Of a stretch of 64,000 bases of DNA, positions 1 through 9,315 are shown one piece after another (position 1 is the first letter of the stretch; each line of letters starts with the position of its first letter). The position numbers and the translations under genes are program-made. The notes below the pieces were generated by a model. It was not told the DNA's origin. It saw only the letters and a list, made by a program, of their open reading frames with translations, and did not search any database. Source of the stretch: Colwellia sp. C2M11 (lineage in GTDB: Bacteria > Pseudomonadota > Gammaproteobacteria > Enterobacterales > Alteromonadaceae); the NCBI RefSeq assembly GCF_018860915.1, contig NZ_JAHKQD010000047.1:124001-188000 (forward strand), given 5' to 3'.

Positions 1-549
1 AAGGCGCAGCCTGCACAAATAGAAAATAAATTATGGATTAATGATCGCTTAGCTGTAGGTACTCTACACATAGTTGGCACTAGTAATGGCAGAAATCATA
101 TCGATAAGTCAAATGTAGCATTGGCATTAAAAAAGGCAGATAAACGCGATGAGTTCAACTTTGCTTGGCTTAGTACCATTGAGAGTAAAGCAGAAGATTA
201 TGATGCTTTAATCATAGGCTTTCAAGCTGATATTTATCAAAAGGAAGTGTTGGAAAGTGGTATGTGCGACACCGTTACATTGAAAAAATGCGATGCTTTT
301 ATACAGTACCGAAAAGCATTTACAGAACTAGCAAAACGAATTAACAAACCTATATTAATTAGTCATGGCGATACAGGTGATTTTTGTTTTGAAAAGCTTG
401 ATGATAACTTATGGCATTTGAATGCAGCAGGAGATTTTAGTTATCTCGATGGAACTAAAGTTACATTTAATAAAAACTCAGTTAAAGAACCTTTTACTGT
501 TAACGGCCTAATCAATACACACTTACCTCATAACGAATGTATTAATTAA
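1..549 (+). CDS. Probable calcineurin-like phosphoesterase, C-terminal part
   Basis: The frame is open from base 1, so the true start lies upstream of the window; 182 residues are visible before the TAA stop. The pattern LHIVGTSNG, a stretch with DALIIGFQAD, then KPILISHGDTGDF is what I know from the C-terminal half of calcineurin-like metallophosphoesterases, where a late HGD motif contributes metal ligands. The N-terminal metal-binding motifs would be upstream and cannot be checked. No signal peptide can be assessed. A weak hairpin (AACCA/TGGTT, 548-565) follows the stop. The family call is tentative; a conserved protein of unknown function is the alternative. Confidence 0.5.
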   Translation, partial: KAQPAQIENKLWINDRLAVGTLHIVGTSNGRNHIDKSNVALALKKADKRDEFNFAWLSTIESKAEDYDALIIGFQADIYQKEVLESGMCDTVTLKKCDAFIQYRKAFTELAKRINKPILISHGDTGDFCFEKLDDNLWHLNAAGDFSYLDGTKVTFNKNSVKEPFTVNGLINTHLPHNECIN

Positions 550-706
550 CCAGAATCATGTGGTTGGTATTTTGTGATTAAAATTCTTTTTCAAAAAATT
601 ATCGAAGTTGATTGTTGAAGTAGATTGCTGAAGGTTGTGGGGCTGTGCAACTTTGAATTCTTTTGTTAATCTTCATATACACTTATTATCAGGTTATAAA
701 AATTTT

Positions 707-1759
707 ATGAAGTATGTTCCATTAGGCAGTAGTTCTTTAAATGTTTCTCGAGTGTGTTTAGGTAGTATGACTTGGGGAGTACAAAATAATCAACAAGATG
801 CTAATGCTCAAATTGACTATGCATTAGCGAAAAATGTTAACTTTATTGATACCGCTGAAATGTATGCAGTGCCGCCATCAGAGCAAACCTATGGTAAAAC
901 AGAAGCGATTATTGGTAACTGGTTAGCAGCTAATCCAGCTAAACGTAAAGATATTGTACTTGCATCAAAAATAGCTGGGCCAGGCTTTTCATATATACGT
1001 GAAGGAAGCCAGATTTCAGGTAAAACCGTTATTGAAGCGATCGACACTTCGTTAGCGCGCTTACAAACTGATTATATTGATTTATACCAATTACATTGGC
1101 CTAACCGTACTTCGCCACATTTTGGTAAACATTGGCCAAATAGTGATGGCTTCTTGGCAGAAGATACTGCTGAAGAAACCGATAAAATGTTAGATATATT
1201 ACAAGGGTTAGCGGATAGTGTTAAAGCAGGAAAAATCCGGTATTGCGGTCTATCAGACGATACGCCTTGGGGAATAAACCAATATTTACGCTTAAGTGAA
1301 AAATATGATCTCCCACGTATGGTGTCTATCCAAAATGAATTCAACTTATTACATACAAAAGACTGGCCTTATTTAATTGAAAGCTGTGTTCGTGAAAATA
1401 TTGCTTATTTACCTTGGTCGCCGTTAGCGACAGGGATATTAACAGGTAAATATCTAAATGGAGCTCGTCCAGAGGGCAGTAGATGGACTTATATGCAAAG
1501 AAATGGCTTATTTAGAGACACAGAAAATAGCAATGCTGCTGCTCAAGCGTATGTTAATTTAGCGAATAAGTTTGATATAACTCCGGCACAATTAGCCTTG
1601 GCTTGGTGTGATCAAATTAGAGGCGTAACTTCTACTATTATCGGTGCAACAACCTTGCAACAGTTAGAAGACAATATAGCCGCATTTAGCACTGAATTAC
1701 CTGAGCAGTTACTAATTGAAATTAATAATATTTTAAAAAAATATCCAGCCCCTTTTTAA
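707..1759 (+). CDS. Aldo/keto reductase, Tas-like
   Basis: A 350-residue NADPH-dependent oxidoreductase of the aldo/keto reductase superfamily, cytoplasmic. The start MKYVPLGSSSLNVSRVCLG matches the usual N-terminus. Diagnostic segments are GSMTWG, FIDTAEMY (Asp and Tyr of the catalytic tetrad), DLYQLHWP and, near the end, IIGATTLQQLEDN, which lies in the cofactor-binding part. The length fits the Tas subgroup (about 346 residues). The frame stays open to a TTG at 635, but the ATG at 707 gives the family N-terminus, so I chose it. The physiological substrate is not known for this subgroup. It is followed by a terminator-like hairpin and is probably transcribed alone. Confidence 0.9.
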   Translation: MKYVPLGSSSLNVSRVCLGSMTWGVQNNQQDANAQIDYALAKNVNFIDTAEMYAVPPSEQTYGKTEAIIGNWLAANPAKRKDIVLASKIAGPGFSYIREGSQISGKTVIEAIDTSLARLQTDYIDLYQLHWPNRTSPHFGKHWPNSDGFLAEDTAEETDKMLDILQGLADSVKAGKIRYCGLSDDTPWGINQYLRLSEKYDLPRMVSIQNEFNLLHTKDWPYLIESCVRENIAYLPWSPLATGILTGKYLNGARPEGSRWTYMQRNGLFRDTENSNAAAQAYVNLANKFDITPAQLALAWCDQIRGVTSTIIGATTLQQLEDNIAAFSTELPEQLLIEINNILKKYPAPF

Positions 1760-1812
1760 TAAACGATTCTATAACTGCCATCGTCTTTATCTTCCTGTTA
1801 AAGTCGAAAATA

Positions 1813-1838
1813 TAAGTATGTAGCACCAGACATACTTA
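1813..1838. repeat. 9-bp perfect inverted repeat
   Basis: TAAGTATGT (1813-1821) and ACATACTTA (1830-1838) are perfect reverse complements around an 8-nt loop. No T-run follows. It lies 55 bases after the aldo/keto reductase stop and could be an mRNA 3' hairpin or an operator. Confidence 0.4.
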
Positions 1839-1856
1839 CTTTGAAACAGATCATCC

Positions 1857-1890
1857 ATGAGCTGCTTTTATTAAAGTGGCTCATTTTATT
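1857..1890 (+). terminator. Rho-independent terminator-like hairpin after the aldo/keto reductase gene
   Basis: ATGAGC (1857-1862) pairs with GCTCAT (1879-1884). An inner CTTT/AAAG stem extends the hairpin across a two-base mismatch, and TTTATT follows at once. It would end transcription from the upstream gene before the bkd operon. Confidence 0.6.
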
Positions 1891-1985
1891 GACAAATAAT
1901 TACACCTCCTTTCCTACTGTAAACATTTTTGCTCACTTCTTATAAAAATAGGTCAACTTCATTAAGGTAGAATCTTGTTAATCAG

Positions 1986-2001
1986 TTTACGTAAAGGTAA
2001 A
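1986..2001. promoter_or_regulatory. Candidate operator upstream of the bkd operon (LiuR-like palindrome)
   Basis: TTTACGT-AA-AGGTAAA is a dyad with one mismatch (TTTACGT against TTTACCT), 150 bases before the E1 alpha start. It resembles, from memory, the palindrome bound by the MerR-family regulator LiuR, which controls branched-chain amino acid catabolism in many gammaproteobacteria. I could not place convincing -35 and -10 boxes at MerR-type spacing around it. The intergenic region 1760-2150 otherwise holds only the two hairpins listed. Confidence 0.35.
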
Positions 2002-2150
2002 GTTTTGTTCGAAAGTCAAACATTATTGACTATACTTCTATAGCAATAAATAAAATGTGCAAATAAAAAAGTATAAATTATTTTCATCATCATCCAACAA
2101 ACGTTGGTTAAATAATGATTAAAAAAAGCACAATACAATAAGAGAATGTT

Positions 2151-3332
2151 ATGAGCAATGAACTTTATAATGATGGACCGGTAGTACATAAACCTACTTT
2201 TATCGACGGTACAAGTGTTGAAATTCCTGAATTAAAAATTTTACAACAAGACGGCACTGTTTATGAAGGCAGTGATATGCCAGATATCGATGAAGCATTA
2301 GCAGTCAAAGTATATAAAACCTTTGCTTTTCATCGAGTCTTAGATGAACGTATGGTGGCATCACAGCGCCAAGGTCGTTTAAGCTTTTATATGGCGGCGT
2401 TAGGTGAAGAAGCTGCAAGTATTGGTGGTGCTGCAGGTTTGAAGCCACAAGATATGATTATGAGCCAATACCGTGAGCAAGGCGCATTAATGTTTCGTGG
2501 TTTTAGTCTTGAAAACTTTATGAATCAAATGTTTTCTAACGATAAAGATTTAGGTAAAGGCCGTCAAATGCCCATTCATTATGGTTCAAAAGAATTGAAC
2601 TATATGACTATTTCTTCTCCTTTAGGCACTCAAATTCCACAGGCAACAGGTTATGCGTATGGACAAAAGCTACAAGGCTTAGATGCAGTAACGCTATGTT
2701 ATTTTGGCGAAGGGGCCGCATCAGAAGGTGATTTTCATGCCGGTTTAAATATGGCTGCAGTACAAGAAGCACCGGTTATATTTTTCTGTCGTAATAATGG
2801 TTACGCAATTTCCACACCAGCAGATGAACAATTTAAAGGTAACGGTATTGCTTCTCGCGGTGTTGGTTATGGTATTAAAACACTACGTGTTGATGGTAAT
2901 GATATTTTAGCTGTAGTTAAAGCGACCCAAATCGCGCGAGCGTATGCGTTAAAAGAAAATGCGCCAGTGTTAATTGAAGCCATGTCGTATCGCTTAGGTG
3001 CTCATTCTACCTCTGATGATCCTTCTGGTTATCGTACGCGTGAAGAAGAACAAAAATGGCAAGCTAACGATCCTATTGTACGCATGAAAAATTGGATGCT
3101 TGCACAGAATTGGTGGGATGAAGCGCAAGAAACTGCATTGTATGAAAAACTAAGAGAAAAAGTATTAGCTGCTGTGAAGGTTGCTGAAAAAATAGAAAAA
3201 CCTCACATTGATACCTTAATTAGCGACGTTTACGATGTCCCATCAGCTCAGTTAACAGCACAATTAGAACAGGTTAAAACACATATAAATAAATACCCAG
3301 AAGCCTATCCATTTACTGCAGGGAAATTTTAG
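2151..3332 (+). CDS. bkdA1: Branched-chain 2-oxoacid dehydrogenase E1 component, alpha subunit
   Basis: The alpha half of the thiamine-diphosphate-dependent decarboxylase (E1) that acts on 2-oxoisovalerate and related acids from valine, leucine and isoleucine. 393 residues, usual for BCKDH E1 alpha. Visible features are the N-terminal [16 protein letters not shown], the ThDP/Mg signature [15 protein letters not shown] running to NNGYAIS, and the phospho-loop region [16 protein letters not shown]. It is the first gene of an operon with E1 beta two bases downstream and E2 after that. It lacks the organisation of pyruvate dehydrogenase AceE (single chain), which supports the BCKDH assignment. 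Confidence 0.92.
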   Translation: MSNELYNDGPVVHKPTFIDGTSVEIPELKILQQDGTVYEGSDMPDIDEALAVKVYKTFAFHRVLDERMVASQRQGRLSFYMAALGEEAASIGGAAGLKPQDMIMSQYREQGALMFRGFSLENFMNQMFSNDKDLGKGRQMPIHYGSKELNYMTISSPLGTQIPQATGYAYGQKLQGLDAVTLCYFGEGAASEGDFHAGLNMAAVQEAPVIFFCRNNGYAISTPADEQFKGNGIASRGVGYGIKTLRVDGNDILAVVKATQIARAYALKENAPVLIEAMSYRLGAHSTSDDPSGYRTREEEQKWQANDPIVRMKNWMLAQNWWDEAQETALYEKLREKVLAAVKVAEKIEKPHIDTLISDVYDVPSAQLTAQLEQVKTHINKYPEAYPFTAGKF

Positions 3333-3334
3333 TT

Positions 3335-4312
3335 ATGGCACAAATGAATATGTTACACGCGATTAATAATGCCCTTGATATTGCGATGGATGAAGATGAA
3401 AGTACCTTATGTTTTGGGGAAGATGTTGGCCATTTTGGTGGCGTTTTCCGGGCGACTTCTGGTTTACAAGATAAATATGGAAAAATGCGTTGTTTTAATA
3501 CCCCGTTAGTTGAGCAAGGTATTATTGGTTTTGCTAATGGTTTAGCAGCTCAAGGATCACGCCCGATAGCTGAAATTCAATTTGCGGATTATATTTTTCC
3601 TGCTTTTGATCAAATTGTAAATGAAGCCGCTAAATTTCGTTACAGAAGTGGTAATGAATTTGATGTGGGCAAATTAACTATTCGCTCGCCTTATGGAGGC
3701 GGCATTGCAGGCGGTTTATACCATAGCCAATCACCTGAAGCTTATTTTGCTCATACACCAGGGTTAAAAATTATTATTCCTCGTAATCCTTATCAAGCTA
3801 AAGGTCTACTATTAGCCTCGATACGTGATGATAACCCAGTTCTATTTTTTGAACCTAAACGCCTTTATCGTGCTTCTGTGGGGGAAGTACCAACAGAAGA
3901 CTATCAACTACCACTAGGTAAAGCTGAAATTGTACAAACAGGAAGTGATATCACCCTATTAGCTTGGGGTGCTCAAATGGAAATATTACAAAAAGCAGCT
4001 GATTTAGCAGCTAATGATGGTATCTCTTGTGAAGTAATAGATTTACGCAGCATATTACCTTGGGATGTCGACACAATTGCTAATTCTGTTATTAAAACGG
4101 GTCGTTTGTTGGTCACTCAAGAAGCGCCATTAACGGCAGGTTTTGCTAGTGAAATAGCAGCAACTATTCAACAAGAATGTTTTTTACATTTGGAATCACC
4201 TGTAGAGCGAGTGTGTGGGTTAGATACACCTTACCCATTAGCACTTGAAAAGGAATATGTTGCCGATCATCTAAAAATTTATGAAGCTATTAAACGCAGC
4301 GTAAACTATTAA
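3335..4312 (+). CDS. bkdA2: Branched-chain 2-oxoacid dehydrogenase E1 component, beta subunit
   Basis: 325-residue beta subunit that forms the alpha2beta2 E1 heterotetramer and completes the ThDP site. Typical segments are [15 protein letters not shown] near residue 30, [15 protein letters not shown] and [15 protein letters not shown], followed by the C-terminal transketolase domain ([11 protein letters not shown], then [14 protein letters not shown]). It starts two bases after the alpha-subunit stop, consistent with translational coupling. Between the paired E1 genes the call is secure. Substrate preference for branched-chain over other 2-oxoacids is inferred from family resemblance. Confidence 0.92.
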   Translation: MAQMNMLHAINNALDIAMDEDESTLCFGEDVGHFGGVFRATSGLQDKYGKMRCFNTPLVEQGIIGFANGLAAQGSRPIAEIQFADYIFPAFDQIVNEAAKFRYRSGNEFDVGKLTIRSPYGGGIAGGLYHSQSPEAYFAHTPGLKIIIPRNPYQAKGLLLASIRDDNPVLFFEPKRLYRASVGEVPTEDYQLPLGKAEIVQTGSDITLLAWGAQMEILQKAADLAANDGISCEVIDLRSILPWDVDTIANSVIKTGRLLVTQEAPLTAGFASEIAATIQQECFLHLESPVERVCGLDTPYPLALEKEYVADHLKIYEAIKRSVNY

Positions 4313-4352
4313 TTTACTGAATGATTTCTGATTAAGAAAATAGGAAAAAAAT

Positions 4353-5618
4353 ATGAGTATTGATTTTATTTTACCTGATATAGGTGAAGGAATTGTTGAA
4401 TGTGAGCTTGTTGAATGGCTTGTAGAAGAAGGTGAGCAAGTAGCTGAAGATCAACCTATTGCCGATGTTATGACAGATAAAGCATTAGTACAAATACCGG
4501 CAATGCATGCTGGTGTAATAGAAAAATTATTTTATCAACAAGGTGAAATAGCACAAGTTCATGCACCGCTTTATTCGATGAGACCCGATGATTTACAATC
4601 AGAAGAAACGTTGGTTGAAGAAACAGCTTCAGCTGAAAATATTAAACCAGTTGTTGAATCAAGCAGTGCAGCGATAAGCGAAAGTAATACCAAGTCAGTT
4701 CAAGAAGATCATAATAAATTATGCCATGGTAAGGCTATTGCTAGCCCAGCAGTACGCCGTGTTGCACGTGAATTAGATATTGATATTAGTGAAGTGAAAG
4801 GGTCAGGTAAAAAAGGTCGGGTATACAAAGATGATGTGGTTGCTTTTGAGCAAGGTGGCAATAATGCTACTAGTACATTGTCAGCACAAGTAGAGTCTAG
4901 TTATGTTGAAAAAATCAGAGGTGTTAAAGCATTAATGGCAAAAGCCATGGTTGATTCTGTGAGCACGATTCCTCACTTTACTTATTGTGAAGAAATTGAC
5001 ATGACGGAGTTGATAAAGCTACGTTTAGCCTTTAAAGAAGAGCCTACCATTAAGGCTGTATTGGAAAAAGCTGATAGTAAATTGACGATGATGCCCTTTT
5101 TTATGAAAGCTATTTCGTTAGCATTGAAAGAATTTCCTGTAATTAATAGTCAGGTAAATGAAGATTGTACCGAATTAACTTACTTCAATGATCATAATAT
5201 TGGAATGGCGGTAGACTCAAAAGTGGGCTTGTTAGTGCCTAATGTTAAGCAAGTACAAACTAAATCAATTTTAGATTTAGCGATTGATATTACACGTTTA
5301 ACTAATGATGCGCGAAGTGGGAGAGTGCAAAGTAGTGACTTAAAATTTGGCACTATAACAATTTCTAATATTGGCGCTATTGGTGGCACTGTGGCAACAC
5401 CTATTATAAATAAGCCTGAATCGGCTATTGTTGCTTTAGGTAAAGTACAAGTGCTACCAAGGTTCAATGATAAAGGTGAAGTTGAAGCTCGCAGTATTAT
5501 GCAAGTTAGCTGGTCTGGTGATCATCGTGTTATTGATGGCGGCAGTATTGCGCGTTTTTGTAATTTGTGGAAATCCTTTTTAGAAAAACCAAGCAATATG
5601 TTAGTTCATATGAGTTAA
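4353..5618 (+). CDS. bkdB: Dihydrolipoamide acyltransferase (E2) of the branched-chain 2-oxoacid dehydrogenase complex
   Basis: 421-residue E2 core protein. It has one N-terminal lipoyl domain (residues about 1-78; lipoyl Lys43 in MTDKALVQIP), an acidic Ser/Glu-rich linker, a peripheral subunit-binding domain (ASPAVRRVARELDIDI, about 125-160) and the C-terminal acyltransferase domain with the SWSGDHRVIDGG active-site motif. It transfers the branched acyl group to CoA. It is the last gene of the operon and lies 40 bases after E1 beta. No lipoamide dehydrogenase (E3) gene follows, so E3 must come from a gene shared with other complexes. A strong terminator lies downstream. Confidence 0.93.
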   Translation: MSIDFILPDIGEGIVECELVEWLVEEGEQVAEDQPIADVMTDKALVQIPAMHAGVIEKLFYQQGEIAQVHAPLYSMRPDDLQSEETLVEETASAENIKPVVESSSAAISESNTKSVQEDHNKLCHGKAIASPAVRRVARELDIDISEVKGSGKKGRVYKDDVVAFEQGGNNATSTLSAQVESSYVEKIRGVKALMAKAMVDSVSTIPHFTYCEEIDMTELIKLRLAFKEEPTIKAVLEKADSKLTMMPFFMKAISLALKEFPVINSQVNEDCTELTYFNDHNIGMAVDSKVGLLVPNVKQVQTKSILDLAIDITRLTNDARSGRVQSSDLKFGTITISNIGAIGGTVATPIINKPESAIVALGKVQVLPRFNDKGEVEARSIMQVSWSGDHRVIDGGSIARFCNLWKSFLEKPSNMLVHMS

Positions 5619-5729
5619 TTTACCCAAGGATGAGAGTTTTATAGTTTATCGCTGAGCCTTTATAAATTATTTACCACTGGGTATAAAAGTATAACTCGTT
5701 GATATAATTAATTGGTAAGTTATAGATTG

Positions 5730-5757
5730 AAACACGCTCAAATTGGGCGTGTTTTTG
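5730..5757 (+). terminator. Rho-independent terminator of the bkd operon
   Basis: AAACACGCTCA (5730-5740) pairs with TGGGCGTGTTT (5744-5754) over 11 bp, including one G-U pair, with a 3-nt loop. The T-run continues to 5756. It is well placed, about 110 bases after the E2 stop. Confidence 0.88.
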
Positions 5758-5879
5758 TATTTGCAGATGTACTTTAGTATAAATAGCCGATAATAAAGCT
5801 TGCTAGAGTAGGTATACTGAACAGAAGGCCGTTTTTATAAATAGTTTTTAGAGAATAATGCAGGGCAGGCGATATTTTT

Positions 5880-7760
5880 GTGACCGAGATCTTAATTAAA
5901 AATAATACAAAAAGTGGAGAAAAAAAACTTCAGCATTTCTATATTGCTGAAGAGCAATCTATTTACCTGCTAAACCACAAAGATGCGACAAAATTAAAGA
6001 AATGGGTTGAGCTGTGTCAACAACAATTGAAGTTTCTTGGTTATCATAATATTGCGCTGTTGGGGAAAGGAGCTTATGGTTTTGTTTTTTCCGCCGTAAA
6101 TATTGCTGAAGAAGAGGTCGTTTTCAAATTTTCTCGTGCTAATTTACCACAGCATGTTCAAGATAGGTTGAGTGAAGAAGCTGATATTCAAAGCCAACTT
6201 AATCACCCTAGAATCCCTAAAGTGATTGATTATCAAAAAATCAAACGTCAATCAATTCTACAAATGACTCGAGCGAAAGGTATTGATTTAGAAAAGCTTT
6301 CTCATCAACGGGGTCCTCTTGCCCCTGAGTTAGTCGTTAGTATTGCCATTCAGTTAGCTGAAATTTTGCTGTATTTACGCGACGAAAGGGCACATCAACA
6401 CAGCCAATCTAAAGGGAAACCTTATGTGCATGGTGATATAAAGCCTTCAAACATTGTTTTTGATGAAAATACAGGGTTAGTGCAACTGATTGATTGGGGA
6501 TCGTCTGTTATTGCGCAGCTTGATGTAAAAGGACAAAGTACCAGTAATAATGTCATGGACTTGATGAGTAGTGATTTACAACACAGCAATGCTAGGCTGG
6601 GTGATGTTTATTTTATAGGGCCAGAGCAAATTAGTGGTGGCTTGTCTTCGCCGCGTTTTGATGAACAAGGTTTAGCTGCCACATTGTATGCCATAGCGTC
6701 GGGACAATCGTGTCGATATGGCACTAAAATCATCGAACCAAATTCGTTAGGTCTACCTAAGATGCTAGCTAATGTCTTAACGGCTATGTTGAGTGATGAT
6801 GAAAAAAAACGTTGTGAGGCAGGTGACTATTTTTTTAAAAATTTATCTTATTTAAAGCAAATAGTGTTATCAGATAAACCGACGGTTATAAAAGCTGAAG
6901 CACTTATTCCTGTGTGGGTTAAATCAAAATCAGCGAGTAAAGCAGGAGAAATAGATACAGTTGTTTATGGCTCACGTAAATCATTCTTAAGAGAAGAAGC
7001 TAATGGTGATAGCTTAAGTGATATTGATGATGTGCAGCTAGAAAAATATTATAAAAACTATTTAATGGGCATGGGCGATAATGAAAAAGCCTTTATTGCT
7101 GCATTGGGTAGATTAGGTAATTTCCCTGTTGTTGGTGGTTTAGCTATTCGTTGGGCCAAAGAAGGGGTTTATGTTGATTCAAACTTAACTTTGTTTGAAC
7201 CCAGCTTAAAATACTCTTTTGAAAGTGCAGTGAATAATATGATTCATTTAGCACAAGGGATTTTTCGTATTGGTATGTTTAAGAGTTGCTTATTTAATGC
7301 CAGAAATACCCTTCATATTGAACGTAATAATTCAAATAAGCCTTTTATCGCCGACCCTAAGCAATATATACCGTTTGAAGTCAGTGATGTTGCTGATATT
7401 GACGATGTTACCCGTCTTCATTCTTATTTTGAAGATGGCAAAGATCCCGATGAGTATTTATATTTACCTGAAAAAATGATGGAAGTTTTGGCGCGTATTA
7501 ATTTAATTCATCACACAGGGTGCATCATCTTTGAGGTATTACCTAAGCATTTAAAAATACACAGCTATTTGATGTTACTTAATCATGATAAAGCTGAAGA
7601 ATTTAGTCAATGCTTAGCAGAATTAATGGCACTATTACCAACCATTGACGGCATTGGTATTTCAGGTTTTATGAAATTGCCTTATAAAGATACACGCTTT
7701 TTTGAACATATTAATAGTCTACCCGAACGTTTTTACCCTAAAAACCCCAAGTTAATTTAA
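5880..7760 (+). CDS. Atypical Ser/Thr protein kinase-like protein with an unrecognised C-terminal half
   Basis: 626 residues from a GTG start; the upstream ATG at 5858 is out of frame. Residues about 55-315 are a eukaryotic-type kinase fold: Gly-rich loop LGKGAYGFVF (61-70), ATP-binding Lys83 in FKFSR, a candidate helix-C Glu at 99-100, catalytic loop HGDIKPSN (184-191, Asp186 and Asn191) and metal loop DWG (205-207) in place of DFG. HGD instead of HRD suggests activity without conventional activation-loop control. The remaining roughly 310 residues match no domain I recognise and contain no transmembrane segment, PASTA or TPR repeats. It is therefore probably a soluble cytoplasmic kinase. 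No partner phosphatase is adjacent, and substrate and role are unknown. It is flanked by terminators and stands alone. Confidence 0.75.
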   Translation: MTEILIKNNTKSGEKKLQHFYIAEEQSIYLLNHKDATKLKKWVELCQQQLKFLGYHNIALLGKGAYGFVFSAVNIAEEEVVFKFSRANLPQHVQDRLSEEADIQSQLNHPRIPKVIDYQKIKRQSILQMTRAKGIDLEKLSHQRGPLAPELVVSIAIQLAEILLYLRDERAHQHSQSKGKPYVHGDIKPSNIVFDENTGLVQLIDWGSSVIAQLDVKGQSTSNNVMDLMSSDLQHSNARLGDVYFIGPEQISGGLSSPRFDEQGLAATLYAIASGQSCRYGTKIIEPNSLGLPKMLANVLTAMLSDDEKKRCEAGDYFFKNLSYLKQIVLSDKPTVIKAEALIPVWVKSKSASKAGEIDTVVYGSRKSFLREEANGDSLSDIDDVQLEKYYKNYLMGMGDNEKAFIAALGRLGNFPVVGGLAIRWAKEGVYVDSNLTLFEPSLKYSFESAVNNMIHLAQGIFRIGMFKSCLFNARNTLHIERNNSNKPFIADPKQYIPFEVSDVADIDDVTRLHSYFEDGKDPDEYLYLPEKMMEVLARINLIHHTGCIIFEVLPKHLKIHSYLMLLNHDKAEEFSQCLAELMALLPTIDGIGISGFMKLPYKDTRFFEHINSLPERFYPKNPKLI

Positions 7761-7762
7761 GT

Positions 7763-7970
7763 TTACTTAACCTGAACTCGGTTTAAGATGTTTTTAATTT
7801 ATTGAAATTATTAATAATATAACTATATTTTATACTCTAACTTGATAGTTTTGCTTAATTCAAGGCAAATTTCGCGTCAATACCTAGTCTATTGCAAGTA
7901 AATTTAACGAGGAAGTAAGGAGAAATAACGGTTAGAGAAAGATTTATTAAACCGAGCTAAGGTTACTTAA
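7763..7970. mobile_element. Candidate MITE-like element with 24-bp terminal inverted repeats
   Basis: The 24 bases at 7763-7786 and 7947-7970 are inverted repeats matching at 20 of 24 positions, with the outer-to-inner core CTCGGTTTAA against TTAAACCGAG perfect. They bound a 208-bp AT-rich non-coding stretch that begins two bases after the kinase stop. No transposase and no clear target-site duplication are visible. The size and structure fit a non-autonomous miniature element or a repetitive palindromic unit. No second copy is visible in this window, so repetitiveness is unproven. Confidence 0.42.
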
Positions 7971-8285
7971 ATGACAGCTATTATTTCTGCACTTTTTAAA
8001 TCTTTGTAGATTATATTATTCGATTGTTTTTTAATTTTTTGTATTAATTTTATTAAATAGATAAAAAATTGTGACTTTTGAGTTTCTTATCCGTTTTAGA
8101 GCTAGTACTAGCATAGTACTCAAAATACCTGTTGGCATTTTACTATGTCATAAGCCAAAAAATTAAACCTTGGAAATATAGCCGAGCTGCTATAGTTAAT
8201 TAGGTAAATTGGCATGGCGTAACCTTCAACTTGATATATAAAGAGCCCAACAGAATATTACTTCTATAATTATAAAGGGATAAAA
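7971..8285. other. Non-coding AT-rich region upstream of aquaporin
   Basis: No gene is evident. It contains the palindrome CTAGTACTAG (8102-8111) next to a second AGTACT, and it must hold the aqpZ promoter. I cannot assign -35/-10 boxes with confidence. Confidence 0.4.
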
Positions 8286-8987
8286 ATGACATTAACAAAA
8301 AAATTGGGTGCAGAGTTTATAGGCACTTTTTGGTTAGTACTTGGTGGCTGTGGTAGTGCTGTGCTTGCAGCAGCATTTCCAGATGTTGGCATTGGGCTAT
8401 TAGGTGTTTCTTTAGCATTTGGTTTAACGGTATTAACAATGGCGTTTGCTATTGGGCATATCTCTGGTTGTCATCTTAATCCTGCCGTTTCAATTGGTCT
8501 TTGGTCTGGTGGTCGATTTTCAGCTGCTGAACTGGGTCCATACATTGTTGCACAAGTTGCTGGTGGTATTGCAGGAGCAGCAGTGTTGTACATTATTGCT
8601 AGTGGACAAGCGGGTTTTGATGTTACAGCGGGATTTGCCTCGAATGGCTATGCAGAACACTCTCCAGGTGGTTATAGTTTATCAGCGGCATTAGTCATTG
8701 AGATTGTAATGACATTTATGTTTCTTATAATTATTTTAGGTGCTACAGATAAACGTGCTCCACAAGGATTCGCTCCTTTAGCTATCGGTCTTGGTCTTAC
8801 ATTAATTCACCTTATTAGTATTCCTGTCACAAATACATCAGTTAATCCGGCAAGAAGTACAGGTGTTGCCATTTTTCAGGGCGATTGGGCTGTATCTCAA
8901 TTATGGCTTTTTTGGGTAGCACCCATTGTAGGAGCTATATTAGCTGGGATAGTTTATCGATGGTTTGAAGCTGACGACAAGGCTTAA
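8286..8987 (+). CDS. aqpZ: Aquaporin Z (water channel)
   Basis: 233-residue inner-membrane MIP-family channel with six hydrophobic helices. The two pore motifs are NPA at residues 65-67 (GCHLNPAVS) and NPA at 187-189 ([10 protein letters not shown]). Arg190 and His175 are the selectivity-filter residues of water-selective aquaporins, which argues against a glycerol facilitator. The start ATG is preceded by AAAGGGAT. It probably helps cells respond to osmotic shifts. Two small membrane-protein genes follow on the same strand. Confidence 0.95.
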   Translation: MTLTKKLGAEFIGTFWLVLGGCGSAVLAAAFPDVGIGLLGVSLAFGLTVLTMAFAIGHISGCHLNPAVSIGLWSGGRFSAAELGPYIVAQVAGGIAGAAVLYIIASGQAGFDVTAGFASNGYAEHSPGGYSLSAALVIEIVMTFMFLIIILGATDKRAPQGFAPLAIGLGLTLIHLISIPVTNTSVNPARSTGVAIFQGDWAVSQLWLFWVAPIVGAILAGIVYRWFEADDKA

Positions 8988-9103
8988 ACAATAGCCATGA
9001 TAATTGGTAACTAAGGTGTTTTATGTTTTTAGTTAAAAAAGCACGTGTATGCCAATATGATCAGGCAAATTTTCATTTAGATGATTACAAGGAAATATAT
9101 TTT

Positions 9104-9265
9104 ATGAATAAACTAATACACATTATTTTAGCTTTGCTATTGCCACCTGTAGCGGTATTTTTGAAAAGTGGTGTAGGTAAAGATTTATTAATAAACATTA
9201 TCTTATGCTTATGTTTTTATGTCCCAGGTATTTTACATGCCCTTTGGTTGATAACAAAAGATTAG
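9104..9265 (+). CDS. Pmp3/YqaE family small membrane protein
   Basis: 53-residue hydrophobic protein of the UPF0057/Pmp3 family. It has two transmembrane helices and the conserved segments LPPVAVFL and YVPGILHALW. An in-frame ATG at 9023 would add 27 non-conserved residues; the ATG at 9104 has AAGGAAA upstream and gives the normal family length of about 52, so I use it. Members are linked to membrane potential and to salt or cold stress in other organisms; the mechanism is unknown. It lies close behind aqpZ. Confidence 0.85.
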   Translation: MNKLIHIILALLLPPVAVFLKSGVGKDLLINIILCLCFYVPGILHALWLITKD

Positions 9266-9315
9266 TGCAATATTTTTTCTTGCATGTAAACAACAAAATT
9301 AATTAGGAGTAAAAA

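Noticed and set aside
548..565. AACCA/TGGTT hairpin after the first gene
   Set aside because: Only five pairs and a short, interrupted T-tract; mentioned with the gene but not listed as a terminator.
1889..1894. TTGACA box upstream of the bkd operon
   Set aside because: It overlaps the tail of the upstream terminator and no -10 box lies 16-18 bases downstream.
5858..5899. ATG upstream of the kinase gene
   Set aside because: Out of frame and closed by a stop after 13 codons; the GTG at 5880 opens the long frame.
7270..7479. Open frame of 69 codons inside the kinase gene
   Set aside because: Alternate-frame shadow of a clear gene, with low-complexity Ile/Leu content and no ribosome-binding site.
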